64,000 bases of DNA from positions 868,416 to 932,415 of the forward strand of contig NZ_LMPU01000009.1 of NCBI RefSeq assembly GCF_001423945.1. Direction: 5' to 3'. This document shows positions 1-8,044 of this stretch, one piece after another. The first letter of the stretch is position 1; the number at the start of each line of letters is the position of its first letter. The DNA is from Pedobacter sp. Leaf194 (GTDB lineage: Bacteria > Bacteroidota > Bacteroidia > Sphingobacteriales > Sphingobacteriaceae). The notes beneath the pieces are model-generated. The model was given only the letters and a program-made list of their open reading frames with translations. It ran no database searches and was not told the origin of the DNA. The translations under genes were made by a program, and so were the position numbers.

Positions 1-936
1 ATGCCTTCTAAAAAATGAATTCTGGTTAAAGAAGTATTTTGGGGTATTGTCGGGATTTTTATAAGTCCGGTTTAAATCCAAATCTGTAAAACTATTATTT
101 AGGTTATCACTGAAATTACCGAAAACATTAACCTTATTTTTTCGGTAGTTAAAGTTCAAACTGTTGTTGGAGCGGGTTAGCTCTCCCTGATTTATACTCA
201 AATTTATGCTTCCGTTAAAGCCGGCAGCTTTAGTCTTCTTCGTTTTGATGTTAATCACACCCGCATTCCCGGCGGCATCATATTTGGCAGGCGGGTTGGT
301 CATCAACTCAATTTGCTCCAGCGAAGATGATGGCAAACTGCGTAGGTAATTCTCCAAGTCCGGTCCGGAAAGATAAGTTGGCTTATCATCTATAAATATG
401 CTAACGCCACTTTTCCCTTTCAAGCTAATCAAACCATTCTGATCAACATTTACCCCCGGCGATTTCGCGAGCACGTCCAAAGCTGTGGTTCCGGCATTTG
501 AAATTAAAGCATCTACATTAACCACCATTTTATCTAATTTTTGCTCAACAAAGGCCTTTTTGCCGCTAATGTTAACCGTGTTCAGGTTGTTGGCCCCAGC
601 AGATAAGGTAATCGCACCGAGATTAAGGGCATCGTTTTCACTATTTAAGCGTAGAGTTGCGCTTTCATATCGCCTGTAACCCATTACTGAAATTTTGATC
701 TGGTAATCCCCATAACTTAGACCTGCAAAATCAAAGCTTCCGTCCGTTTCACTGAGCAACTTTTTTAGTAATACAGAATCTTTAGCACTGTATAATGCTA
801 CCGTTGCTGCAGGTATGGCGTTTGCATTTTCATCCACCACAGTCCCCGAAATTTTTATGGTTGTGGTTTGGGCTCGCACAAAAATTTGGGCAAAACAAAG
901 CCAAACGGCTAAAAAAGCCATCAATTTAAGTTTCAT
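1..936 (-). CDS. TonB-dependent outer-membrane receptor, N-terminal part (cut by window edge)
   Basis: The reading frame is open from an ATG at 934-936 to the window edge, giving 312 residues with no stop, so the beta-barrel is mostly missing. Residues 1-23 are a signal peptide ending near VRAQ. About 25-110 is a carboxypeptidase-regulatory-like (CNA-B-type) domain (SGTVVDENANAIPAATV), and about 125-230 is a TonB plug with the typical LDVLAKSPGV and NPPAKYDAAGNAGVINIKTK stretches. This layout matches the Bacteroidota receptors with a type-3 OMP beta-barrel. It should sit in the outer membrane and import an unknown ligand with TonB energy. It starts 21 nt after the M56 peptidase gene, so it is probably the last gene of the BlaI operon. 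The ligand cannot be read from the sequence. Confidence 0.85.
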   Translation of the reverse strand, partial: MKLKLMAFLAVWLCFAQIFVRAQTTTIKISGTVVDENANAIPAATVALYSAKDSVLLKKLLSETDGSFDFAGLSYGDYQIKISVMGYRRYESATLRLNSENDALNLGAITLSAGANNLNTVNISGKKAFVEQKLDKMVVNVDALISNAGTTALDVLAKSPGVNVDQNGLISLKGKSGVSIFIDDKPTYLSGPDLENYLRSLPSSSLEQIELMTNPPAKYDAAGNAGVINIKTKKTKAAGFNGSINLSINQGELTRSNNSLNFNYRKNKVNVFGNFSDNLNNSFTDLDLNRTYKNPDNTPKYFFNQNSFFRRH

Positions 937-957
937 AATTTAAAGTGGTGCTTTAAG

Positions 958-2730
958 TTAAGGCGCAGTTGCTGTAGTAGAATTTGTTTCAAACCTGTAA
1001 AGCAACGCAGCGTTATCACTTTGAAGGTATTTCTTTTTACACTTTTGATGATAGTTATTAGGTTGCTTAACCCCATTTATAATCAAATTATTTTTATCCA
1101 GTTTGTAAGAAAGTCTTTCTGAATTTTTTATAATTCCATCTTGAAGCATCTCACTTATTATCGCTTTATATTCATGCACGTCAGAATTTGTACTGGTAGC
1201 CGATTCAATTGTTGTTTGGGTACCAGTTTTTGTTGATGTTCCTGGCGCATTTTGCCCATTATTTCTGTTTAAGGGTGGCAGGGGCGGTGTGCTTTGATGT
1301 ACCGGAGGAGATGGCGGCACCACCGGACTTACTGGTGCAGAAGGCGGGTTTATGTGTCCTCTTCGTGATGAATTATTTCTATTGAGATTCTCATTCCGCT
1401 GCATTTTCGCATCTTCAGCGGCTATTTTAGCGTCTATCTGCGCCTGCAAAGCGTCAAGTTTTGCCACCTTTGCATCTGCTTCGGCCACTTTCGCATCCTC
1501 AGCGACATGCTTAGCATCTTCAGCAGCTATCTTTCCGTCCTCAATGGCAACTTTTGCATCTCTAATCGCCTGTTTCGAATCCTCAATTGCTTGCTTTTTG
1601 TTTTCTATCGTCTGTTTCCTCGCAATTTCAGTTCTTGTGTTTTTTCTTTTTATCGTATCACGAAGTTCATTGGCAGGATTTACCTCGCCAGAGGAAGCAA
1701 CATTTTTAAATGCTGCAGAACAGATTACTACAGATACGAGTGCTAGAGTTAATATCGTCTTTTCCATTTTATTTAGGGTGGTTTTAGTGTCGAACAGCAT
1801 TCGGCTGATCCGGTTAAAAAGGTGATTCTTTTCACCCGTAACTGCTAACGCAAATGCAGGTGCTTTTAATTGGAATTCCTGGCAGGTAATTAAAGCCTTT
1901 ACATAATTCCGCTTATTATCCATTTTTGAAATTGCAAGGTCGTCGCAGCAATTCTCGCGTTCTTCTTTAATTAATTTTGATACCCACAACACAGCCGGAT
2001 TAAAGAAAAATACAATTTCGATAAAGCTTTGGAGTAGATTCACCAGGTAATCTCTTCGTTTAATGTGTGCAAGCTCATGACAGAGAATGGCTTCGACTTC
2101 ATCGGCCGAAAGACTGTTCAGCAGACCTAAAGGAATTAAAATTAACGGCTTGAAATGACCTACAACCATAGGAACGGTTGCAATCCCCGATTGTAAGATG
2201 CGCACGCTTTTGCCAATTCCCAGGTTCATTGACAGCGTCGCTAATATACTATCCCATTTTTTCCCGGCAGAATAAGTTTTGGTTCTTTTCAACTGATGTA
2301 TGGCGGTTAGGCCTGCGAAAAACTGAACAATTTTTATACATATTACCAAAAACCAGCTTAACACGATTTGTGCCGTATAGCTATTCCATAATCCTGCAAC
2401 GGTATTTATTCCTGTTATTATATCTGTCTGAATATTAGGGCTTGATTTTTCAGTAATCGGCAACATGTTTTTCGCTGTTGAGATTGCTTTTGTTTCTAAA
2501 ACCTCAATTTTTAATGCACTGAAAAACACCATACCTACTGCGACTACAAACACGCAAAGACTTGCCGTTAATAAATTATATCTTATCACTGCTGATGTTT
2601 TTCTTGTCGAAAACAAAACAATAGCAACCACTAAAGCTAAAATTACACCTATCCATAACGAGTGGAAAAGAGTTGTGGCTAAAGCATGAAGCCAGTTTGA
2701 AGGCAAAAATTCTGTTAAATTTAATTCCAT
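958..2730 (-). CDS. M56 family (BlaR1-like) membrane metallopeptidase with heptad-repeat tail
   Basis: 590 residues. Four hydrophobic helices lie near 20-42, 52-72, 118-142 and 322-341. The zinc motif HELAH is at 218-222, with a downstream EEREN around 256-260 that should supply the third ligand, so the peptidase looks intact. In BlaR1/MecR1 systems this protein senses a signal and triggers removal of the BlaI repressor. Here there is no penicillin-binding sensor domain. After the last helix come about ten 7-residue repeats of the type A-x-E-D-A-K-x (about 374-443), a proline-rich linker (461-490) and a small C-terminal domain seen in Bacteroidota M56 proteins. It lies 26 nt after the BlaI gene, in the same operon. 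The signal is unknown. Confidence 0.9.
   Translation of the reverse strand: MELNLTEFLPSNWLHALATTLFHSLWIGVILALVVAIVLFSTRKTSAVIRYNLLTASLCVFVVAVGMVFFSALKIEVLETKAISTAKNMLPITEKSSPNIQTDIITGINTVAGLWNSYTAQIVLSWFLVICIKIVQFFAGLTAIHQLKRTKTYSAGKKWDSILATLSMNLGIGKSVRILQSGIATVPMVVGHFKPLILIPLGLLNSLSADEVEAILCHELAHIKRRDYLVNLLQSFIEIVFFFNPAVLWVSKLIKEERENCCDDLAISKMDNKRNYVKALITCQEFQLKAPAFALAVTGEKNHLFNRISRMLFDTKTTLNKMEKTILTLALVSVVICSAAFKNVASSGEVNPANELRDTIKRKNTRTEIARKQTIENKKQAIEDSKQAIRDAKVAIEDGKIAAEDAKHVAEDAKVAEADAKVAKLDALQAQIDAKIAAEDAKMQRNENLNRNNSSRRGHINPPSAPVSPVVPPSPPVHQSTPPLPPLNRNNGQNAPGTSTKTGTQTTIESATSTNSDVHEYKAIISEMLQDGIIKNSERLSYKLDKNNLIINGVKQPNNYHQKCKKKYLQSDNAALLYRFETNSTTATAP
1402..1611 (-). repeat. 21-bp tandem repeats coding for a heptad repeat in the M56 protein
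   Basis: About ten consecutive 7-residue units (AIEDSKQ, AIRDAKV, AIEDGKI, AAEDAKH, VAEDAKV, AEADAKV and so on) make a charged, alanine-rich region likely to form a long periplasmic coiled coil. The DNA units are degenerate, which points to old duplications rather than a recent expansion. Confidence 0.8.
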
Positions 2731-2756
2731 ATTGTGGTTCTTTTTAGAATTAGTAA

Positions 2757-3149
2757 TTATTTATCAAAGTTGTTCAGCAGTTTTTTGATTTTCTCGATAT
2801 CATCTTTCGAGGTTTTATTGTTACCCAATAACTGCATCACAAGTGATGATGCTGAACCCTTATAAAGTGTGTTTACAAATCTATCCAGCAGCTGATCTTT
2901 CGTTTTAGATTCGTCTTCAACCGGAATGTAGATGTGTTTCATTTGCGACTCGTCTCTTTTCAAGATGCCCTTTTCGGTTAAAATTTGCATCTGTTTTAAG
3001 GTTGAGGTGTAGTTGACATCTCTCTGCGCATTAAGCTTATCATTTACGAACCGAACTGTCGAAGGCCCAAACTCCCACAAAACCTGTAGTATCTCAAGCT
3101 CTGCTTTGGTTGGCTCTGGTAGATTCTTTTCAGTTTTACTAACTTTCAT
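2757..3149 (-). CDS. BlaI/MecI/CopY family transcriptional repressor
   Basis: 130 residues from the ATG at 3147-3149. A longer frame up to 3221 exists, but it would add 24 residues absent from the family and would run through the promoter and operator. The N-terminal winged helix (PTKAELEILQVLWEFGPSTVRFVNDKL, then YTSTLKQMQILTEKGIL) binds DNA as a dimer; the C-terminal part with LLGNNKTSKDDIEKIKKLL is the dimerisation region that the partner peptidase normally destroys. It is the first gene of an operon with the M56 peptidase and a TonB-dependent receptor. A perfect TACGA-N6-TCGTA operator lies 11 bp upstream of the start, so autorepression is likely. Confidence 0.92.
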   Translation of the reverse strand: MKVSKTEKNLPEPTKAELEILQVLWEFGPSTVRFVNDKLNAQRDVNYTSTLKQMQILTEKGILKRDESQMKHIYIPVEDESKTKDQLLDRFVNTLYKGSASSLVMQLLGNNKTSKDDIEKIKKLLNNFDK

Positions 3150-3153
3150 AAAC

Positions 3154-3183
3154 CAAAGGTACGATAGTTTTCGTACGAAGCAA
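3154..3183 (-). promoter_or_regulatory. Bacteroidota-type promoter of the BlaI operon
   Basis: On the minus strand TTG (3181-3183) and TACCTTTG (3154-3161) match the -33 and -7 elements with a 19-bp spacer. The -7 box ends 4 bp before the ATG, so transcription should begin at or very near the start codon, giving an almost leaderless mRNA. Confidence 0.7.
3160..3175. promoter_or_regulatory. Candidate BlaI operator
   Basis: Perfect inverted repeat TACGA-TAGTTT-TCGTA. It lies between and partly over the promoter elements of the BlaI operon, as expected for an autorepressor site. Family operators are short palindromes of similar size; the assignment to this BlaI is inference from position. Confidence 0.7.
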
Positions 3184-3220
3184 GTATTATCTAGTTTTTT
3201 TTCAAAAAAATTTTTTTTCA

Positions 3221-3246
3221 AAAAAAAAGCCCGAACATCGTTCGGA
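3221..3246 (-). terminator. Intrinsic terminator of the HbpS-like gene
   Basis: The stem CCGAAC/GTTCGG with a 3-nt loop (3231-3245) is followed in the minus direction by an eight-base T run. It lies 30 nt after the stop of the HbpS-like gene and just before the BlaI promoter. Confidence 0.8.
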
Positions 3247-3275
3247 CTCTTAGTGATAAGGAATAAAGTATTTAA

Positions 3276-3677
3276 TTATTTAACCGCTTCAGCACCAGCC
3301 TGCGCAACAGCATGGTCATCATCTACGGTACTTCCAGATACGCCAATCGCACCTATAATATCGCCTGATGCATTTTTCAAAATAACACCACCTGGAAAAG
3401 TAATTAACCCGCCATTTGAGTGTTCGATGTTAAATAAAGGCTGGCCGGGTTGCACCAAAGGCGTAAGTGCTTTGGTATCCATTTGAAACCATGCAGCCGT
3501 CTTTGCCTTTTTCATGGAAATATCTACTGAGCCTATCCAGCCTCCATCCATATGCGCAAAAGCGATCAGGTTGCTGCCAGCATCGACTACAGCGATGTTC
3601 ATTTTTGTATTGATTTCTGTTGCTTTAGTTTTTGCCGCAGCAATTACAGCTTCTGCCTGTTCGAGTGTAATGTTCAT
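3276..3677 (-). CDS. GlcG/HbpS-like (DUF336) protein
   Basis: 133 residues, the full family length. The sequence shows the family pattern: an N-terminal helix (LEQAEAVIAAAKTKA), then AVVDAGSNLIAFAHMDG, a helix with AKTAAWF, and the C-terminal GDIIGAIGVSGSTVDDDHAVAQAG. Relatives include the heme-binding HbpS of Streptomyces and GlcG of glycolate operons. No signal peptide is visible, so it is probably cytoplasmic. It appears monocistronic, with its own terminator. The ligand and role are not known. Confidence 0.85.
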   Translation of the reverse strand: MNITLEQAEAVIAAAKTKATEINTKMNIAVVDAGSNLIAFAHMDGGWIGSVDISMKKAKTAAWFQMDTKALTPLVQPGQPLFNIEHSNGGLITFPGGVILKNASGDIIGAIGVSGSTVDDDHAVAQAGAEAVK

Positions 3678-3737
3678 AACTTTAAATTATTGATTGTATG
3701 ACAACAAGTTAATGAATATAAAGTTTACGGTTTCAAT

Positions 3738-4589
3738 TTATTTCAACGAATTAATGATGGCGATGATATCGTCTTCTGCACTCGTTTTTTCAGCTGCCTT
3801 AAATGTGGCGATGGCAGCCTTTGCAAGTGGCGAATTAAGGCCCTGGTTCTGAGCCAGGTTTAAATCTTTGACAATATGTTTCAACGCAAAGGCTGCTTTG
3901 AAATTATTCTGCAAAATCGCTTCACCTTTAATCTTTGTAAACAGATTTCCAATAGCCGCATTATTAATTAATTCTAATAAATCTTGAGTTCTTACACCTT
4001 TCTCGTTAGCGAAAAGGAGAGTTTCCGCTAAACCTTGCGCATATACGGCAAGCAGCGCGTTTATAGCAAGCTTTGCATTATTCCCAGCGCCTGTTTCGCC
4101 CACATGCAAAGTCAATTTCCCTAAACAATCCAGCACTGGCTTAGTAGTTTCAAAAATCTGCTTATCACCGCCAACCATTATCACAAGTGTGCCTGTTTCT
4201 GCTTGCTTCACGCTTCCTGATACTGGCGCATCCAGATAGAAATTTCCCTTCGCCGTGCATCGTCCAGCCATTTCAATGCTGATTTCCGGCGATACCGTAC
4301 TCATATTTACAATCGTTCTACCTGACGAACCCGATGCAAGCAGGCCGTTTTCGGACTCAAAGATCTGTTTTATCGCCTCATCATCCGATACCATGATAAA
4401 AACAACGTCTGAACTATCCAACAGCGCACTGGTGGAGGAACAATCCGATGCCCCCATTTTTATAAGCGCTTCAGCCTTGGCGCTGTTTCTGTTGTAGACT
4501 GAAACCGGATAATTTGCATTAATCAGTTTTTCTGCCATTGGAATACCCATATTACCAAGGCCAATCCATCCTATTTTTTTTTGCTCCAT
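3738..4589 (-). CDS. NAD(P)-dependent oxidoreductase, 3-hydroxyisobutyrate dehydrogenase family
   Basis: 283 residues from the ATG at 4587-4589. The frame is open 50 codons further upstream, but those residues do not resemble the family, and the dinucleotide-binding GLGNMG motif belongs near residue 10. The N-terminal Rossmann fold (IGWIGLGNMGIPMAEKL) is followed by the substrate-site motif DAPVSGSVKQAETGTL and by the catalytic lysine region GAGNNAKLAINALL, where Lys is expected to be the catalytic base. The family oxidises beta-hydroxyacids or reduces succinic semialdehyde/glyoxylate. The substrate cannot be told from the sequence. Confidence 0.88.
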   Translation of the reverse strand: MEQKKIGWIGLGNMGIPMAEKLINANYPVSVYNRNSAKAEALIKMGASDCSSTSALLDSSDVVFIMVSDDEAIKQIFESENGLLASGSSGRTIVNMSTVSPEISIEMAGRCTAKGNFYLDAPVSGSVKQAETGTLVIMVGGDKQIFETTKPVLDCLGKLTLHVGETGAGNNAKLAINALLAVYAQGLAETLLFANEKGVRTQDLLELINNAAIGNLFTKIKGEAILQNNFKAAFALKHIVKDLNLAQNQGLNSPLAKAAIATFKAAEKTSAEDDIIAIINSLK

Positions 4590-4778
4590 ACAACAAATAT
4601 CAAATAATAAGACTGAAATCTGAGGGATTATTGCTAAACAAGAATTTATTTGAAGTTGAACTATCAAAACTTGACACAAGTCTTTGGAACATTTTAAAGT
4701 GCTGCTGAACCCAATGCATCGTGCACGGACAAATGGCATTTGGAAATGTTCCGATCGACCATGAATTGAAAACCTTGA

Positions 4779-5237
4779 TTAATGAAAAATCTTAACCCGT
4801 AATTCGTTTAGAAAAGAAATTTGCCTTTCGTTAATTAAATTTACTGCTTCATCATACTTAAACCAACCTGCCTTATCTACCTCAGGAAAAGATTTAATTT
4901 GACCCGATTTTGGCGGCCATTGAATTTCGAATAAATTGCTTAGAATCCTTTCAGCATCGATATCAAATTCCACGGCCCAGCATAATACTTTTTTGCCTCC
5001 TTTCTGAACCACAGGTTTGAGTTCAATAAAGCTTCCTTTAGGAACGGTTCCAGTCTCTTCCGCAAATTCACGGACTGCCGCCGCCAAGGGCGCTTCATCA
5101 TCCATCAGTTCACCCTTGGGTATTGTCCACCAACCTTCATGTTTCTTCGCAAAAAATGGCCCGCCGGGATGCACCAAAAAGAACTCAATGTCATTATTCA
5201 GCTTTCTAAATAATAGTAATCCGGCGCTTAATTTCAT
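4779..5237 (-). CDS. Nudix hydrolase
   Basis: 152 residues. The Nudix box G-x5-E-x7-R-E-x-x-E-E-x-G is complete (GELMDDEAPLAAAVREFAEE followed by TG), so a metal-dependent pyrophosphohydrolase fold with intact catalytic residues is expected. The N-terminal SAGLLLFRKLNNDIEFFLVHPGGPFFAKK resembles the small Nudix proteins related to diadenosine polyphosphate hydrolases. No signal peptide. The substrate is undetermined. Confidence 0.88.
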   Translation of the reverse strand: MKLSAGLLLFRKLNNDIEFFLVHPGGPFFAKKHEGWWTIPKGELMDDEAPLAAAVREFAEETGTVPKGSFIELKPVVQKGGKKVLCWAVEFDIDAERILSNLFEIQWPPKSGQIKSFPEVDKAGWFKYDEAVNLINERQISFLNELRVKIFH

Positions 5238-5473
5238 CTATTCAAACTTATGATTTATGATACAAAGCAGCTACAATTTTTTTGTGCTGGAAGCATTTGA
5301 AATTAGCTCTGTATTGGCTGCATGGGAAATATACGCTCCAGATGTCACTTTCCTCCTCTGGTAATTGCTTAGTCACATAGTGCATTTAACGGAGCAAGCA
5401 AATCTACAGAAACTGACTAATCTGTTTTATAATGCACGATTAATCCTTCATAAGTTGTGAAAAATAAGGCGTA

Positions 5474-5501
5474 AAAAAACCCCTGCCTGTTAAGCAAGGG
5501 T
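5474..5501 (-). terminator. Intrinsic terminator of the 63-aa gene
   Basis: The stem GCAAGGG/CCCCTGC (5481-5487 and 5495-5501, one G-U pair) is followed on the minus strand by a seven-base T run. It lies 23 nt after the stop codon at 5524 and supports that small frame being a real gene. Confidence 0.75.
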
Positions 5502-5523
5502 TAATTTCGTGAAACGGTTCGGT

Positions 5524-5715
5524 TTATAATAAGCCGTAAAGTCCGTTCGCATATTTTCTCAAAGAAGAAGAAACGGATTGCATTTTATCTGGAGACGGAC
5601 CCTTTACTTTATAAGCTTCGGGATGTAATTCCATTTGTTCACCTTCTTTATTTAAAAAAAGATTTCTGTGTGTGAGCGTATCATTTTGGATTTCGTCGGT
5701 TTTTAAAGGAGCCAT
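5524..5715 (-). CDS. Hypothetical protein, 63 aa
   Basis: A short hydrophilic protein with no signal peptide, membrane segment or cysteine. It begins MAPLKTDEIQNDTLTHRNLF and ends SSSLRKYANGLYGLL. I do not recognise a family. The frame is free-standing, with an intrinsic terminator 23 nt downstream and clear non-coding DNA on both sides, which makes it more likely a gene than chance. Confidence 0.55.
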   Translation of the reverse strand: MAPLKTDEIQNDTLTHRNLFLNKEGEQMELHPEAYKVKGPSPDKMQSVSSSLRKYANGLYGLL

Positions 5716-5807
5716 GATGTATTATTTTTATATTAACACAACATGGTCTGATTAAAAAAGTTTTTACCCGATATAAAAGAAATTTGTTATGACCAAAAAT
5801 CAACAAT

Positions 5808-7886
5808 TTACGGTTCGATTGATGACAACCAGTTGTCAGTATCCGAAAGTTTTACCGGAACTGCAGAAGCTGTAATTTTTAGAACACCTCCTGATAAAAT
5901 ATCTTTTTGGGTGATGTAATTTTTATTAAAAGGTTTTCCGTTTAGGGTAACAGACTTTATATATTTATTTTTGAGATCGAAATTTTCAGTTTCGATTTTA
6001 AATACTCTACTTTTTGGTAATTGAAGTGTTATCGAAGGAAACAAAGGAACATTTAAATAGTAAACCGGCCAACCCACGCATGCAGGCGAAAATCCACTCG
6101 CTGCGAATACGTACCAGGCACTCATTGCGCCCGCGTCGTCATCCATTGTGCGCAAATATGCATGTGGCTGGTTTCGGTAAATCTTACCGATATAGCTTCC
6201 TATCCCCCTACTATTGTCATTAAAATAATTTTGAATCACAGTATCGGCTACTAACTGATGCATCCAATATTGAGATTTATAGCCTTGTCTGGTGATATTA
6301 TACATTAATGGAACCTGCAAATCCGGTTCATTTGCATGGTTGTATAAATCTTTTTCAAAAAATTCGTCGAGTTTTCCAAGGTAAGCTTCCTCGCCCCCAT
6401 GCAGGGCAATTAAACCTTTAAAATCATAGGGGACAAACCACCTATACTGCCAGATTGTGCCTTGATATAAGCCACGGGCCTGCATCCGGTCTACATCTGG
6501 CCTGCTCATGTCTTTGAAATCCTTATTCCAGTAAGTTTTATATTCTAATGCCTTATTTTTATAGAACACTGCTTGCTCTTTATTCTTCAAAATTTTGAAA
6601 ATTTCAGACAGCGCCCAGTTGTCGTAACTTGATTCGAGTGCCTTATCTGGCGATTTGTAATCCAGATTGTTCACCTTTTTCGTCAAAGAATCTATAATTT
6701 TGTTAAAATCGACTTTATAACCTTTACGGTAGGCATCCAGCAAAACGACGATCCCATGTTCGGTTCTAACCGTATTGGATGGTTCGGTTTGCGTAGCATA
6801 ATCCTTCTTGCCAGAGTTGTACAAATCAGCAATAGAATTTGTTATACCCTGATAACGCTCGGGCACAATTAAAGAAAGCAACGGCAACTGTGTTCTATAA
6901 TTATCCCAGATTGCCCAGCCGTTATAGCGAACTTTTTCATCTTTCCTTAATTCTCCACGGGTATTTCGGTATTTTCCATCTTTTTCAGAAATAACATATG
7001 GAGACTGCATGGTTCGATACAGTAATGAATAAAACAATTTTGCATTATCCATATCCCCTGCTACAGCAATTTTGCTCAATTCCATATTCCAATCCAGACT
7101 ACTTTGCGCCTTCAACTGTTGGAAAGAATCTTTATTAATGCTTGCCTTTGCCGCCTCAACGCTTACTGAAGAAAATGCGACATCAATGTCCTCCCCGGTA
7201 TCGGCATCGTTTAACTTAACGACCAGCTTATGGTTGCCCTCATCTTTCCAGGTTAAATTCTTCTTCAATTCCAAATGGTAAAATAACTTGTATTTTCCAA
7301 CACCACAGGTCGTTTTTGAAACAACCCAGCCACTCACCGCATGGCCGTTTATTTGATGTTCTTCATCAACAAAAGCGTTGTTAAAAGCGTAACTTAAATC
7401 CAGGTAAAATCCTTTTTCTCCTTTTGGAAATTGATACGCGTGTTTACCGGCTTTTCCTAAAACAGCTAAACTGGCTTTAATTTTATTGGCAAAACCAACT
7501 TCATATAAGCCAGGACTTGCCTTTTCAGATGTTTTCAATAATTCGCAATTTGCCGGGCTATTACCTAAAAATGGTTTTATTAGAATGTTTCCACCCGAAC
7601 CCTGGCATCCAACGCCTTCAAAACGATTATGTGTAAAGCCTAAAAACTTTTTGGCTAAAAATTCGTATCCTGTATGCGTTTTTGGATAAGTTTGCGGCCC
7701 TATACTTAGCATACTAAACGGATAGGATGCCGCAGGAGACATTTGTCCATGATCTGCCGATGACCCTAGAAAAACGTTAACCAAATCAACCGGTTTTGCA
7801 TTATTTACAGAAAAAATGGCGGGCTTTTTTTGAGCTAAAACGTTTAAGCAAATGAAAAGCGCACTAAAGAATAAAAAATTTTTCAC
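5808..7886 (-). CDS. GH92 family alpha-mannosidase-like enzyme with a Gln in place of the catalytic acid
   Basis: 692 residues, somewhat shorter than the usual 740-770. Residues 1-18 form a signal peptide ending in LAQ, so the enzyme is exported. Family landmarks are clear: VNVFLGSSADHGQMSPAASYPF, the GFTHNRFEGVGC block, EPSNTVRTEHG, SSYDNWALSEI, NEPDLQVPLMYN and the C-terminal DDDAGAMSAWYVFAASGF carrying the conserved Asp pair. GH92 enzymes are calcium-dependent inverting exo-alpha-mannosidases. The motif that usually reads EGNAWQY, with the general-acid Glu, reads QGTIWQY here; residue 475 is Gln (codon CAA, 6462-6464). That suggests an altered leaving-group preference or loss of activity. 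It stands alone between terminated units. Confidence 0.87.
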   Translation of the reverse strand: MKNFLFFSALFICLNVLAQKKPAIFSVNNAKPVDLVNVFLGSSADHGQMSPAASYPFSMLSIGPQTYPKTHTGYEFLAKKFLGFTHNRFEGVGCQGSGGNILIKPFLGNSPANCELLKTSEKASPGLYEVGFANKIKASLAVLGKAGKHAYQFPKGEKGFYLDLSYAFNNAFVDEEHQINGHAVSGWVVSKTTCGVGKYKLFYHLELKKNLTWKDEGNHKLVVKLNDADTGEDIDVAFSSVSVEAAKASINKDSFQQLKAQSSLDWNMELSKIAVAGDMDNAKLFYSLLYRTMQSPYVISEKDGKYRNTRGELRKDEKVRYNGWAIWDNYRTQLPLLSLIVPERYQGITNSIADLYNSGKKDYATQTEPSNTVRTEHGIVVLLDAYRKGYKVDFNKIIDSLTKKVNNLDYKSPDKALESSYDNWALSEIFKILKNKEQAVFYKNKALEYKTYWNKDFKDMSRPDVDRMQARGLYQGTIWQYRWFVPYDFKGLIALHGGEEAYLGKLDEFFEKDLYNHANEPDLQVPLMYNITRQGYKSQYWMHQLVADTVIQNYFNDNSRGIGSYIGKIYRNQPHAYLRTMDDDAGAMSAWYVFAASGFSPACVGWPVYYLNVPLFPSITLQLPKSRVFKIETENFDLKNKYIKSVTLNGKPFNKNYITQKDILSGGVLKITASAVPVKLSDTDNWLSSIEP

Positions 7887-7989
7887 TGAGAAATGATTTG
7901 ATGTCTTGATAATTTGAAGTGCCTAAAGTATGTATTTAATCATTAAATTAACGTTATGTTTTAGCTTCTTTACAGGAATTTTGCCACAT

Positions 7990-8020
7990 AAAAAAAGCCG
8001 CGATAAAAATCGCAGCTTTT
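7990..8020 (-). terminator. Intrinsic terminator after the DUF2911 gene
   Basis: The hairpin GCTGCGAT/ATCGCGGC with an A/T loop is followed by a T run on the minus strand and preceded by A residues, so it could work in both directions. It closes the PIG-L/symporter/DUF2911 unit 25 nt after the stop at 8045. Confidence 0.85.
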
Positions 8021-8044
8021 CAAAATCCAGTACTTAATTTAAAA

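Noticed and set aside
1352..1825. 157-aa frame on the plus strand
   Set aside because: It lies antisense to the heptad-repeat region of the M56 peptidase; its Ala/Ser-rich repetitive sequence is a by-product of the 21-bp repeats.
958..3149. Beta-lactam resistance locus
   Set aside because: BlaI and an M56 peptidase are present, but there is no beta-lactamase, no penicillin-binding protein and no penicillin-sensor domain.
3150..3221. 24-residue N-terminal extension of the BlaI protein
   Set aside because: It would cover the promoter and operator and has no family counterpart; the start at 3149 fits both.
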